DNA from: Umezawaea sp049997955
GTDB lineage: Bacteria > Actinomycetota > Actinomycetes > Mycobacteriales > Pseudonocardiaceae
Reading direction: 5' to 3'
DNA length: 64,000 nucleotides
NCBI GenBank assembly: GCA_049997955.1
Contig: JAEBDY010000009.1
Span: 310,001 to 374,000 of the forward strand
Shown here: piece by piece, positions 47,923 to 56,086 of the stretch
Numbering within the stretch: the first letter of the stretch is position 1
Layout: each line of letters starts with the position of its first letter
Notes under the pieces: generated by a model
Database searches by the model: none
Seen by the model: only the letters and a program-made list of their open reading frames with translations
Told to the model about the DNA's origin: nothing
Made by a program: the position numbers and the translations under genes

Positions 47923-48765
47923 TCAAGCCAAACGAGTGACTTCCACCGTCACGTCCAGGGCGGACGCCGCTCCGCCGGAGTAGGTGCCCTTGAGGGGCGC
48001 CACGTCGGCGTAGTCCCTGCCGAGCGCGACCCAGATGTGCCTCGGCCCGACCGGGATGGCGTTGGTCGGGTCGTACCCCCACCAGCCGCCCGTCCAAGCC
48101 TCGATCCAGGCGTGGCTCTCGCCCCGCACGGTCTCCCGCACGGCGCCGTCCGGCTTGGTGTGCAGGTACCCGGACACGTACCGCGACGGGATGCCCATCG
48201 CGCGCAGCAGCACCAGCGTGAGGTGCGCGAAGTCCTGGCAGACACCCTCGCGGGCGCGCCACGCGTCGGTCGCCGAGCTGTGCACGCCGGTCGTGCCGGG
48301 CTGGTACTTGAGCTGCTCGTGCACCCACCGGCACGCGGCGAGCACCGCGTCCGCGGGGGTCGAGCCCTTGCGCAGTTCGCGCGCGACGGCCGCGAGCTCC
48401 TTGTCCTTGGGCACGTACGACGTCCAGTCCAGGAACTCCGTGTACCGGTCGACCAGCGCGTCGGCCTTCAGGTCGTTCCAGCCGCCGGACCGGATCGGCT
48501 CGTTCTCCTCGCCGGTCTCCACGACCGACGACGCGACGACCTTCAGCTCCACGTGCGGCGCGTGCAGGTCGAACGACGTGACCTCGGTGCCCCAGTAGTC
48601 GGTGTACCGGTAAGCCCTGGTCGCGGGCGTCGTCTCGACCCGGCTGACGACGACGTTCTGCCGCCGGTCGCCGCGCGGGGTCAGCCGCGCCTCGTTGTAG
48701 GACTGGGTGACCGGCAGGTCGTACCGGTACCCGGTGGTGTGCACCACCCGCACGCGCCAGCTCAT
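47923..48765 (-). CDS. Transglutaminase-like cysteine peptidase family protein
   Basis: 280 residues. An N-terminal beta domain (RVRVVHTTGYRYDLPVTQSY, bacterial transglutaminase-like N region) precedes the papain-like core with Cys176 (REGVCQDFAHLTLVLLRAMG), His218 (GESHAWIEAWTGGWWGYDPT) and Asp232. Bacterial members of this arrangement are predicted peptidases or amidases, not protein cross-linkers. The ATG at 48765 overlaps the stop of the alpha-E gene. It is the third gene of the ATP-grasp/alpha-E/transglutaminase trio. Confidence 0.93.
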   Translation of the reverse strand: MSWRVRVVHTTGYRYDLPVTQSYNEARLTPRGDRRQNVVVSRVETTPATRAYRYTDYWGTEVTSFDLHAPHVELKVVASSVVETGEENEPIRSGGWNDLKADALVDRYTEFLDWTSYVPKDKELAAVARELRKGSTPADAVLAACRWVHEQLKYQPGTTGVHSSATDAWRAREGVCQDFAHLTLVLLRAMGIPSRYVSGYLHTKPDGAVRETVRGESHAWIEAWTGGWWGYDPTNAIPVGPRHIWVALGRDYADVAPLKGTYSGGAASALDVTVEVTRLA

Positions 48766-49709
48766 GACGTCACCTTCGCGTTGGTCCACGCCACCCACGG
48801 CACGGAGTGGAAGTACTGCAACGACACGGCCTCACCGACGTCGCGGACGGTCGCCTGCAACGCCTTGAGCCTGCGCGGCAGGTCTTCGAGGAGTTCGTGG
48901 GGGCGCAGGAACTCCAGGTCGCTGCGCGCCTGGCCGAGCAGCCGCAGCGCCTCGGCGCGCGCGCCGACCCGCACGCTGGGCTGGTGGTCGAGGTGCTCCA
49001 GGCACGACTCGGCCTGCCGCAGCGCGTGGAACACCGAGCGCGGGAACAGCCGGTCGAGCAGCAGGAACTGCACGACCCGGCCCGCGTCCAGCGCGCCGCG
49101 GTAGGTGCGCAGGTACGTGTCGTGCGCGCCCGCCGACCGCAGCACCGTGACCCAGCCGGGCGAGGACGCCTTGTCGCCGACGCGGGACAGCAGCAGCCGC
49201 ACGATCATGTCGACGCGCTCCACCGACCGGCCGAGCACGAGGAAGCGCCAGCCGTCGTCGCGGCTCATCGTCGAGTCGGCCAGTCCGGCGAACATCGCCG
49301 CGCGCTCCTCGACGAACGAGAAGAACGCGTGCGGGCCGACCGTGCGGGCGTAGCGCTGCCGTTCGGGCACCGCGTTGTACATCGTGTTGAGGCACTCCCA
49401 CATCTCGCTCGACACGACCTCGCGGGCGCCCTTGGTGTTCTCCCTGGCGCTGTTGACCGAGGCGACGATCGACCCGGCGTTCTCACCCGAGTACGCCACC
49501 AGCTCGGTCAGCGACCACACGTCGAGCGTCTTGCCCTCCGGCGGCTCGATGCCGAGGACGGCGAGCAGCTGGCGGCTGGTCGCGTCCGGGTCGACGGTCG
49601 CGTCCTCCAGCAACTGGTGCACCGAGACGTCGAGGATCCGCGCGGTGTCGTCCGCGCGTTCGACGTACCGGCCGATCCAGTACAGCGACTCCGCGTTGCG
49701 AGCGAGCAT
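48762..49709 (-). CDS. Alpha-E domain protein (DUF403)
   Basis: 315 residues, all helical. Characteristic opening MLARNAESLYWIGRYVERAD with DTARILDV, then ARENTKGAREVVSSEMWECL, the double Arg segment FLVLGRSVERVDMIVRLLLS and LDRLFPRSVFHALRQAESCL. Alpha-E proteins always accompany a circularly permuted ATP-grasp and often a transglutaminase-like protein, and are thought to be helical partners in a peptide-bond-forming or modifying system (family knowledge; substrate unknown). Start ATG overlaps the ATP-grasp stop (TGATG). Confidence 0.93.
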   Translation of the reverse strand: MLARNAESLYWIGRYVERADDTARILDVSVHQLLEDATVDPDATSRQLLAVLGIEPPEGKTLDVWSLTELVAYSGENAGSIVASVNSARENTKGAREVVSSEMWECLNTMYNAVPERQRYARTVGPHAFFSFVEERAAMFAGLADSTMSRDDGWRFLVLGRSVERVDMIVRLLLSRVGDKASSPGWVTVLRSAGAHDTYLRTYRGALDAGRVVQFLLLDRLFPRSVFHALRQAESCLEHLDHQPSVRVGARAEALRLLGQARSDLEFLRPHELLEDLPRRLKALQATVRDVGEAVSLQYFHSVPWVAWTNAKVTS

Positions 49710-51376
49710 CAGGCCTCCTCGGTCCGGTGCGACAGCTGCTGCTGTTGTTGCTGCTGTTGCTGGGAGCTCGTCATCTCCGGCCCCTGCTCGGCGGCGATGG
49801 CGGCCAGCTTCTCGCCGTCCGCGAGCCCCGGCTCGGCCAGTTCGCGCTCCACGGTGGACGAGCGCGGCGCGAGCACCCACGTGTCCTTCGAGCCGCCGCC
49901 CTGCGAGGAGTTCACGACCAGGCTGCCCTTCGGCAGCGCGACCCGCGTGAGCCCACCGGGCAGCACGAAGATGAAGTTGCCGTCGTTGACCGCGAACGGG
50001 CGCAGGTCGACGTGCCGCGGCACGAGCCGGTCGCCGATCTTCGTCGGCACCGTCGACAGCTGCACCACGGGCTGCGCGATCCACCCCCGCGGATTGGACT
50101 TGATCCGCTTCCGCAGGGAGTTCAGCTCCTTGGTCGTCGCGTACGGCCCGAACACGATCCCGTACCCGCCGGAGCCCTCGACGGGCTTCACCACCAGCTC
50201 GTCCAGGTGGTCGAGCACGTACGAGCACTCGTCCGGCAGCCAGCAGCGGAACGTGTCCACGTTCGGCAGCAACGGCTTCTCGCCGAGGTAGTACTGCACG
50301 ATCTCCGGCACGTAGGTGTAGACGAGCTTGTCGTCCGCGACCCCGTTGCCCATCGCGTTGGCGATGACGACGTTGCCCGCCCGCGCCGCGTTCAGCAGCC
50401 CGGCCACGCCCAGCACGGAGTCCGGCCGCAGGTGCACCGGGTCCAGGAAGTCGTCGTCGATGCGGCGGTAGATCACGTCCACCTGCCGCTCGCCCTCGGT
50501 CGTGCGCAGGTAGACGAGGTTGTCGCGGCAGAACAGGTCACGACCCTCGACCAGCTCGACGCCCATCTGCCTGGCGAGCAGCGAGTGCTCGAAGTACGCC
50601 GAGTTCGCCACGCCGGGTGTCAGCACGACCACGTTCGGGTCGGCCGCGTTCGGCGCCGCCGCGTTGCGCAGGGCCCTCAGCAGGTGCACCGCGTAGTCGC
50701 CGACGGCGCGCACGCGGTGCCGCGCGAACAGGTCGGGGAACACCCGAGCCATCGTCCGGCGGTTCTCCATCACGTACGACACCCCGGACGGGCACCGCAG
50801 GTTGTCCTCCAGGACGCGGAACACCCCGTCCTCGTCGCGCACCAGGTCGACACCGGACACGTGGATCCGCACCCCGTTCGGCGGGTTGATCCCCGCCGCC
50901 TCGCGGTGGAAGTGCTCGCACGACGTGATCAGCCGCCGCGGCAGCACCCCGTCGCGCACGATCTGCGCGTCCCCGTAGATGTCGGCGAGGAACATCTCCA
51001 TCGCCCGCACCCGCTGCACGATGCCCCGTTCGAGCTTCGACCACTCCGACGCGGTCAGGATGCGCGGGATCAGGTCGAGCGGGAACGGCCGCTCCTGCCC
51101 CGACAGCGAGAACGTGATGCCCTGGTCGACGAACGCCCGCCCCAGCGCCTCCGACCGCGCGGTCAGGTCCTCCACCTCGGACGGCGCGATCGAGTCGTGC
51201 AGCGCCCGGTACGCCGACCGGACCCCTTCGTCGGAGTTGAACATCTCGTCGTAGGCACCCGCGTGCGGACGGTCCGGATCGAGGTAGCCGTCGAACAGCT
51301 TGCTCGGGCGCGGGACCGCCAAGGCAGGACTCCGCCGCAGTGCTGAGGTGCGCGTTCGACGTTCCATGGTCGACAT
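49709..51376 (-). CDS. Circularly permuted ATP-grasp protein (DUF404/DUF407) with polyglutamine tail
   Basis: 555 residues. Conserved family blocks are FDGYLDPDRPHAGAYDEMFN, RPFPLDLIPRILTASEWSKL, NPPNGVRIHVSGVDLVRDED, FRVLEDNLRCPSGVSYVMEN, VANSAYFEHSLLARQMGVEL, IANAMGNGVADDKLVYTYVP and VVKPVEGSGGYGIVFGPYA (ATP-binding). Such enzymes probably ligate an amino acid or peptide through an acyl-phosphate. Unusually, nine consecutive Gln codons (mixed CAG and CAA, 49736-49762) stand 8 residues from the C terminus. ATG at 51376; first gene of the trio. Confidence 0.93.
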   Translation of the reverse strand: MSTMERRTRTSALRRSPALAVPRPSKLFDGYLDPDRPHAGAYDEMFNSDEGVRSAYRALHDSIAPSEVEDLTARSEALGRAFVDQGITFSLSGQERPFPLDLIPRILTASEWSKLERGIVQRVRAMEMFLADIYGDAQIVRDGVLPRRLITSCEHFHREAAGINPPNGVRIHVSGVDLVRDEDGVFRVLEDNLRCPSGVSYVMENRRTMARVFPDLFARHRVRAVGDYAVHLLRALRNAAAPNAADPNVVVLTPGVANSAYFEHSLLARQMGVELVEGRDLFCRDNLVYLRTTEGERQVDVIYRRIDDDFLDPVHLRPDSVLGVAGLLNAARAGNVVIANAMGNGVADDKLVYTYVPEIVQYYLGEKPLLPNVDTFRCWLPDECSYVLDHLDELVVKPVEGSGGYGIVFGPYATTKELNSLRKRIKSNPRGWIAQPVVQLSTVPTKIGDRLVPRHVDLRPFAVNDGNFIFVLPGGLTRVALPKGSLVVNSSQGGGSKDTWVLAPRSSTVERELAEPGLADGEKLAAIAAEQGPEMTSSQQQQQQQQQLSHRTEEA

Positions 51377-51492
51377 ACTGACCCGCCGAGTGGCGTTTGC
51401 GCACTACCTGGAGCAGGGGAAGTCCAGGACGGAAACGTGGCGGAAACATCGCGGACGGCGGTGGACGACCTCCGCGAACCCGCTCGTCCGGC

Positions 51493-51522
51493 GGCGGCGA
51501 CCGCCCGTGGACGGTCGCCGCC
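51493..51522 (-). terminator. Terminator of the PL6-like gene
   Basis: GGCGGCGACC (51493-51502) and GGTCGCCGCC (51513-51522), a 10-bp perfect stem just beyond the stop at 51530. Confidence 0.65.
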
Positions 51523-51529
51523 CCCTCCG

Positions 51530-52894
51530 CTAGGCCGCGCCGGGCCCGACGTCGGCCTTCGTCAGCGGCTTCCGCGCCACCGACCCGCCGAACTCGTCCG
51601 CCCCCACGTCCAACGCCCCGGTCCGCGCGTGCGGGTCGAAGTCGGTCGTCACCGACGGGTAGCTCCCGACGGCCGTGTCGATCGCCGGGCTCCCGGCCGA
51701 CAGCCGCGAAAGGCCTGCCGCGTCGACGACGAGCTTCGGGTCGACGGACCGGTAGCCGTGGGGAATCCCCGCCGTCGCACCGAAGACGATGTTGCCCTCG
51801 TAGCGGACCGTCGACCCGCTCGCGATGTCGATGAGCCTGGTCTGCGCCGTGCCGCGCACGATGTTGTTGGCCAGCACGCAGTCCTTCGGCAGGAACGCGC
51901 CGCCGTCGTTGTCGATCACCTGCCCGGTCCCGACCAGCGTGTTGAACGCGACCGTGACGCGGTCCGGCCGGTCGTGCCCGGTGCTGGTGGGACCGCTGTC
52001 GGCCTCGCTGCCGGTGCCGAACACGATCGCGCGGTCACCGGAGCCCGCGACGTGGTTGTTGACCACCTCGTGGTCGTTGCCGTGGAAGCGGATGCCGGAG
52101 CCGAGCAGCACGTTGCCGTCGACCACGTTGCGGCTGCCGTGGCGCAGCACGACGTAGCCCGTGCTGTCGCGGATCGTGTTGTGCCGCACGACGTTGTCCG
52201 ACGACTTCACCGAGATCGCCTCGGGGTCGCCGTTGGCCTTCTCGAACAGGTTCAGCTCGATCACCGCGCGCGCCGACCTCGACTGCTTGTGGCTGTAGCC
52301 GAGCCGGATGGACTCACCGCCGTTGGCGCCGGCGAAGGTGTGGTTGGCGAAGAGGTTGCGGTGGACGCGCGTGCGCTGCGCGATCTCCGCGCCGGGACCG
52401 GAGACCTGGAGGAACACGCCCTCGGTGCTGCGGTTCTGGAACGTGTTGCGGTCCACCTCGACGTCGTTCCCGTTGACCGTGACCCAGTTGCCCGCGCTCG
52501 TGAGCTGCACGGAGTTGCGGGTCAGGCGCAGGTGGTGGGCGTCGCCGGGCACCGACAGGCTGCCACCGTGGCGCAGGCTGAAGCCCTGGAGCACCACGTC
52601 GTGCAGGCCTGCCGCGAACGAGAATCCGGCGCTCCCCTTGATCTCGGCCTTGCCGATGTTCGCCGCCGTCACGGTGATCGGCGCGCCCGTCGTGCCCGAC
52701 TTCTTGATCGCGATGGCGGTGGTCGCCGTGTACGAGCCGTCCGCGAGTTCGACGCGGTCGCCGGGGGCGGCGTTGTTCAGCGCGGTTTGCAGCGCGGACA
52801 GGCTCGTCACGCGCACCACGGCCGCCGACGCGGGAACAGCCGCGCCCACGCACACGACCGCGGCCGACAGGATCACTGGAAGGACTCGCCTCAT
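51530..52894 (-). CDS. Secreted right-handed beta-helix polysaccharide lyase (PL6-like)
   Basis: 454 residues. Signal peptide (VLPVILSAAVVCVGAAVPAS), then a parallel beta-helix typical of chondroitinase B/alginate lyase family 6: LQTALNNAAPGDRVELADGS near the N terminus and repeated N-x-V/N-x-F turns. The catalytic pair is seen as Lys230 (EAISVKSSDNVVRHNTIRDS) and Arg251 (GYVVLRHGSRNVVDGN), 21 residues apart as in chondroitinase B (Lys250/Arg271). It likely cleaves an anionic polysaccharide by beta-elimination. I use the ATG at 52894 (GGAG upstream) over a GTG four codons earlier. Confidence 0.9.
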   Translation of the reverse strand: MRRVLPVILSAAVVCVGAAVPASAAVVRVTSLSALQTALNNAAPGDRVELADGSYTATTAIAIKKSGTTGAPITVTAANIGKAEIKGSAGFSFAAGLHDVVLQGFSLRHGGSLSVPGDAHHLRLTRNSVQLTSAGNWVTVNGNDVEVDRNTFQNRSTEGVFLQVSGPGAEIAQRTRVHRNLFANHTFAGANGGESIRLGYSHKQSRSARAVIELNLFEKANGDPEAISVKSSDNVVRHNTIRDSTGYVVLRHGSRNVVDGNVLLGSGIRFHGNDHEVVNNHVAGSGDRAIVFGTGSEADSGPTSTGHDRPDRVTVAFNTLVGTGQVIDNDGGAFLPKDCVLANNIVRGTAQTRLIDIASGSTVRYEGNIVFGATAGIPHGYRSVDPKLVVDAAGLSRLSAGSPAIDTAVGSYPSVTTDFDPHARTGALDVGADEFGGSVARKPLTKADVGPGAA

Positions 52895-53017
52895 CGCCAA
52901 CTCCACAGGGTCCGCTGGCGGCGGCCCCCGAACCGTATCCGATCGCAGGCCCCTCGCCTGGGAATCACGCGGTCAGGGCTGCGGGACGACCGGTGGCGGC
53001 TTGCGCGCAGGCCTATC

Positions 53018-53033
53018 AAAGTGATATCACTTT
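53018..53033. promoter_or_regulatory. Perfect 16-bp palindrome upstream of the SPFH operon
   Basis: AAAGTGATATCACTTT, strikingly AT-rich for this genome, 36 bp before the SPFH start codon at 53069. It is probably the operator of a dimeric repressor, and may contain the -10. The ribbon-helix-helix protein encoded two genes on could be the binder (inference). Confidence 0.72.
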
Positions 53034-53068
53034 AATAGCAAGCGGGACGACGACAAGGGGTGGGAACG

Positions 53069-53992
53069 ATGAGCGCGACGACCGACATCGTGCAGCGGAT
53101 GCCGTCACCGGCGATCAGGGAGCGGGAGGCGCTCGGACTGGCGGGCATCCCGGCGTTCTTCATCGGGCTGGCCGTCACCCTCGCGGGCTCGGCGATGATC
53201 GTGCTGACCGTGGTGAGCGATCCGGACGACCCGAACGTCTTCCTGATCGTCCTGGGCTCGCTGATCGCGGTGGCCGGGGGAGTCTCGCTCGGCGGGCTGT
53301 TCACCGTGGCGCCGGGCGAGGCGCGGGTGCTGCAGTTCCTCGGCCGGTACGTCGGCACGGTCCGCAAGGACGGGCTGCGGTGGGCGAACCCGTTCACCAC
53401 GCGCAACAAGGTGTCGACCAGGATCCGCAACCACGAGACGTCGACGTTGAAGGTCAACGACGCGGACGGCAACCCGATCGAGATCGCCGCGGTGGTGGTG
53501 TGGCAGGTGGACGACACCGCGCGCGCCCTGTTCGAGGTGGACGACTTCGTGCGGTTCGTGGGCATCCAGACCGAGACCGCGGTGCGGCACATCGCGAACA
53601 GCTACCCGTACGACAACCACGACGAGACCGGGCTGTCGCTGCGGGAGAACGCCGACGTGATCACCGAGACGCTGTCGATCGAGATCGCGGCGCGGGTGCA
53701 GGCAGCGGGCGTGCACGTGATCGAGTCGCGGCTCACGCACCTCGCCTACGCCCCGGAGATCGCCCACGCGATGCTCCTGCGGCAGCAGGCGGGCGCCGTG
53801 GTCGCGGCCAGGTCGCGGATCGTGGAGGGCGCGGTCGGCATGGTGGAACTGGCCCTGGCGAAACTCGCCGAGCACGACGTGGTGCACCTCGACGAGGAGC
53901 GCAAGGCGGCTATGGTGTCCAACCTGCTGGTCGTGCTGTGCGGCGACCGGTCGACCCAGCCCGTGGTCAACACGGGATCGCTGTACACCTGA
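53069..53992 (+). CDS. SPFH/Band-7 domain membrane protein
   Basis: 307 residues. Two N-terminal membrane helices (LGLAGIPAFFIGLAVTLAGS at about 21-40 and VFLIVLGSLIAVAGGVSLGG at about 55-74) precede an SPFH domain (FTVAPGEARVLQFLGRYVGT, RWANPFTTRNKVSTRIRNHE, then EIAAVVVWQVDDTARALFEV), and a coiled helical tail with RLTHLAYAPEIAHAMLLRQQ. SPFH proteins scaffold membrane microdomains. The ATG at 53069 is chosen for GGGGTGGGA just upstream. Operon with the ribbon-helix-helix gene 7 bp later, behind a perfect palindrome. Confidence 0.9.
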   Translation: MSATTDIVQRMPSPAIREREALGLAGIPAFFIGLAVTLAGSAMIVLTVVSDPDDPNVFLIVLGSLIAVAGGVSLGGLFTVAPGEARVLQFLGRYVGTVRKDGLRWANPFTTRNKVSTRIRNHETSTLKVNDADGNPIEIAAVVVWQVDDTARALFEVDDFVRFVGIQTETAVRHIANSYPYDNHDETGLSLRENADVITETLSIEIAARVQAAGVHVIESRLTHLAYAPEIAHAMLLRQQAGAVVAARSRIVEGAVGMVELALAKLAEHDVVHLDEERKAAMVSNLLVVLCGDRSTQPVVNTGSLYT

Positions 53993-53999
53993 GGACGAC

Positions 54000-54203
54000 G
54001 TGGTGGAGCGCAAGAGCGTCCTGCTCAGACTCGACCCGGCGGTGCACGACGCACTGGCCAGGTGGGCGGGCGAGGAGCTGCGGAGCGCCAACGCGCAGAT
54101 CGAGTTCCTGCTGAGGCGAGCGCTCAAGGACGCGGGCAGGCTGCCCGGCACGGCGGCCGAGCAGCCGAAGCGGGGCAGACCGCGCAAGGACCCCGAGGGG
54201 TGA
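54000..54203 (+). CDS. Arc/CopG-like ribbon-helix-helix protein (67 aa)
   Basis: The sequence MVERKSVLLRLDPAVHDALA, then RWAGEELRSANAQIEFLLRR, is a complete ribbon-helix-helix: strand K-S-V-L-L-R-L, helix A, S-A-N-A-Q-I-E helix B, followed by a basic tail (KRGRPRKDPEG) with an AT-hook-like G-R-P-R-K. RHH dimers bind palindromes; the 16-bp dyad upstream of the operon is a natural target. GTG start at 54000 with GAGGA 5 nt before. The same SPFH-RHH gene order occurs in other actinomycetes as far as I recall. Confidence 0.83.
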   Translation: MVERKSVLLRLDPAVHDALARWAGEELRSANAQIEFLLRRALKDAGRLPGTAAEQPKRGRPRKDPEG

Positions 54204-54283
54204 TCGTGCCGCGCGACCCCTGCACGGGTCGCGCGGCAGGTCCGTGCCCAGGAGACTGGCGGGGTGATCGAGGAAGGCACGCC

Positions 54284-55039
54284 ATGAGCGAACTGACCAC
54301 GCCGTACGCGCACGGCACGCCGGCGTGGGTCGAGCAGCTGACCACGGACCTGAAGGCCACCACGGACTTCTACCGCGGGCTGTTCGGCTGGGACTACGAG
54401 ACCGACGAGTACACGATGGCCCTGCTGCGCGGGAAGCCCGTCGCGGGCTTCCGGGAGTTGCCGCGCGACACCCTGTTCTCGGTGGTGTGGACGACCTTCC
54501 TCGCCACGGACGACGTGGACGAGTCGGTGGACCTGACGGACGAGCACGGCGGCACCGTGCTGGTGCCGGTGTTCGAGATGGAGGGCCCCGGTCGCGGCGC
54601 GATCGTGGCGGACGCGACCGGCGCGTCGTTCGGCATGTGGGAGGCGGGCACGCACATCGGCGCGTACGTCGTGAACGAGCCGGGCGCGGTGGTGTGGAAC
54701 GAACTGGCGGCCAGGGACCTGGACCGGGCGTCCGCGTTCTACCGCGACGTGTTCGACATCGAGGCGGAGAGCACGCCGGACCTGGCGTACACGCGGTTCA
54801 AGGTGGACGGCCGGGCGGTCGGCGGCGCGTACGCGATGAGCGACGAGGTGCCCGCCGACATCCCGCCGCACTGGATGACCTACTTCGGCGTCACCGACGT
54901 CGACCAGGCCGTCACGAGGGTCGTGGAACTCGGCGGCATCGCGGTCGGCGAGCCCACCGACTCCGCCTTCGGCCGCTTCGCGACGGTGGGCGACCCGCTC
55001 GGGGCCCCCTTCCGGGTCCTGGACGTTCCAGCAGGCTGA
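54284..55039 (+). CDS. VOC-family protein, two glyoxalase-like domains
   Basis: 251 residues comprising two vicinal-oxygen-chelate domains (about 10-125 and 130-250). Repeats show as TPAWVEQLTTDLKATTDFYR with GLFGWDYE, and AVVWNELAARDLDRASAFYR with DVFDIEAE; each ends in a glycine-rich strand (GASFGMWEAG; GAPFRVLDVP). Metal ligands of true glyoxalase I are not conserved, so it may bind or modify a small antibiotic-like molecule. ATG at 54284 with GAGGAAGG upstream; 80 bp after the RHH gene. Confidence 0.9.
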   Translation: MSELTTPYAHGTPAWVEQLTTDLKATTDFYRGLFGWDYETDEYTMALLRGKPVAGFRELPRDTLFSVVWTTFLATDDVDESVDLTDEHGGTVLVPVFEMEGPGRGAIVADATGASFGMWEAGTHIGAYVVNEPGAVVWNELAARDLDRASAFYRDVFDIEAESTPDLAYTRFKVDGRAVGGAYAMSDEVPADIPPHWMTYFGVTDVDQAVTRVVELGGIAVGEPTDSAFGRFATVGDPLGAPFRVLDVPAG

Positions 55040-55321
55040 AGCCCCTCCCGCTCGGCGCCGTCACCCCGGCCACCACGCGGCCCGACTCCGCCGGTGACGT
55101 CGAGCGCGAGGTTGGGATGAGCCCGCACGAGGCAGTGACCGGGCCCGCCGGACCTTGTTCGCGGCCCGCTGACCAGCCCGATTCCTGCTGGTCCGCGACC
55201 TGCTGCTACCCTTCTTCGGTCGTACCGCGTGGCATTCCGCACTGGAGGAAACCTGCCGGGTTTGGCAGGGCCGAAACATCACCGCGGTGCACCCCAGAAG
55301 CAAGAGAATGAGGGCGTAGGC
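55040..55321. other. Leader region of rpsT
   Basis: 282 bp without a gene. It probably contains the rpsT promoter: TACCCT at 55207-55212 is a reasonable -10, implying a roughly 100-nt untranslated leader. No strong inverted repeat or known riboswitch motif was recognised. A GGAGGAAACC stretch at about 55244 resembles a ribosome site but opens no coding frame. Confidence 0.5.
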
Positions 55322-55582
55322 ATGGCCAACATCAAGTCCCAGCTCAAGCGGATCAAGACCAACGAGAAGGCTCGACTGCGGAACAAGTCCGTCAAGTCTT
55401 CCCTCAAGACCGCGGTGCGCAAGTTCCGCGAAGCCGCCGACGCCGGCGACAAGGACAAGGCCACCGCGCTCCTGCAGGACGTGTCCCGCAAGCTCGACAA
55501 GGCCGCGACCAAGGGCGTCATCCACGCCAACCAGGCAGCCAACAAGAAGTCGGCCCTGGCGAAGCGCGCCAACCAGCTCTGA
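55322..55582 (+). CDS. rpsT: 30S ribosomal protein S20
   Basis: 86 residues with the S20 pattern: MANIKSQLKRIKTNEKARLR, NKSVKSSLKTAVRKF, DVSRKLDKAATKGVIHANQA and the ending KKSALAKRANQL. It binds 16S rRNA early in 30S assembly. The ATG at 55322 follows AGGGCG; the frame stays open upstream without meaning. Followed by a strong terminator. Confidence 0.98.
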   Translation: MANIKSQLKRIKTNEKARLRNKSVKSSLKTAVRKFREAADAGDKDKATALLQDVSRKLDKAATKGVIHANQAANKKSALAKRANQL

Positions 55583-55610
55583 CCGCCGGCCGCCAAGCGA
55601 CCAGCACTCC

Positions 55611-55649
55611 CGAGAGGGCGTCACTCCACACAGGAGCGACGCCCTCTCG
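55611..55649 (+). terminator. Terminator of rpsT
   Basis: CGAGAGGGCGTC (55611-55622) pairs with GACGCCCTCTCG (55638-55649). An inner CTCC/GGAG extends the hairpin to a 5-nt loop ACACA. Confidence 0.88.
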
Positions 55650-55663
55650 GCGCAAGAGGACAC

Positions 55664-55791
55664 CTTCCCGGCTTCCCGGCTTCCCGGCTTCCCGGCTTCC
55701 CGGCTTCCCGGCTTCCCGGCTTCCCGGCTTCCCGGCTTCCCGGCTTCCCGGCTTCCCGGCTTCCCGGCTTCCCGGCTTCCCGGCTTCCCGG
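55664..55791. repeat. Exact 8-bp tandem repeat, 16 copies (VNTR)
   Basis: CTTCCCGG is repeated 16 times without a mismatch over 128 bp, just after the rpsT terminator. Because 8 is not a multiple of 3, all three minus-strand frames read through as the same 8-residue repeat (GKPGSREA), producing several spurious long frames. Likely hypervariable by slippage. Confidence 0.97.
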
Positions 55792-56086
55792 CTTTCGAGC
55801 AGCACAAAACCAGCCCGCGCACCGACAGCACCAGCCACTCAACCCATCGCACAAACCGGAGCGGCAGCCGCACTTCCCCGGCCACCCCGATCCCCAGCGC
55901 CTTCAAGCCATGGGTGGCATCGAAACAATCGCGCGAACGGGATGCCGAATCAGCCCACACCAACCCAAAGGTCCCCCGAAAACGAAGACCCCCGACACAC
56001 ACGCTAAGACCGAGGTACGACAGTTCCGGCCCCAAAAAGCCCGTCAACCATCACACCTTCAGGTGACTCCCCACACGAGCGGACCC
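55792..56086. other. Intergenic region between the 8-bp repeat and holA
   Basis: About 295 bp with lower GC content than neighbours and A-rich patches. No ribosome site, known RNA or hairpin stands out. The minus-strand frames here start or end in the adjacent tandem repeat and look non-coding. It could be part of a dispersed intergenic repeat. Confidence 0.4.

Noticed and set aside
55061..56047. 328-codon minus-strand frame with repeated GKPGSREA
   Set aside because: It runs antisense through rpsT and is kept open only by the 8-bp tandem repeat; the two other frames show the same peptide, so it is not evidence of coding.
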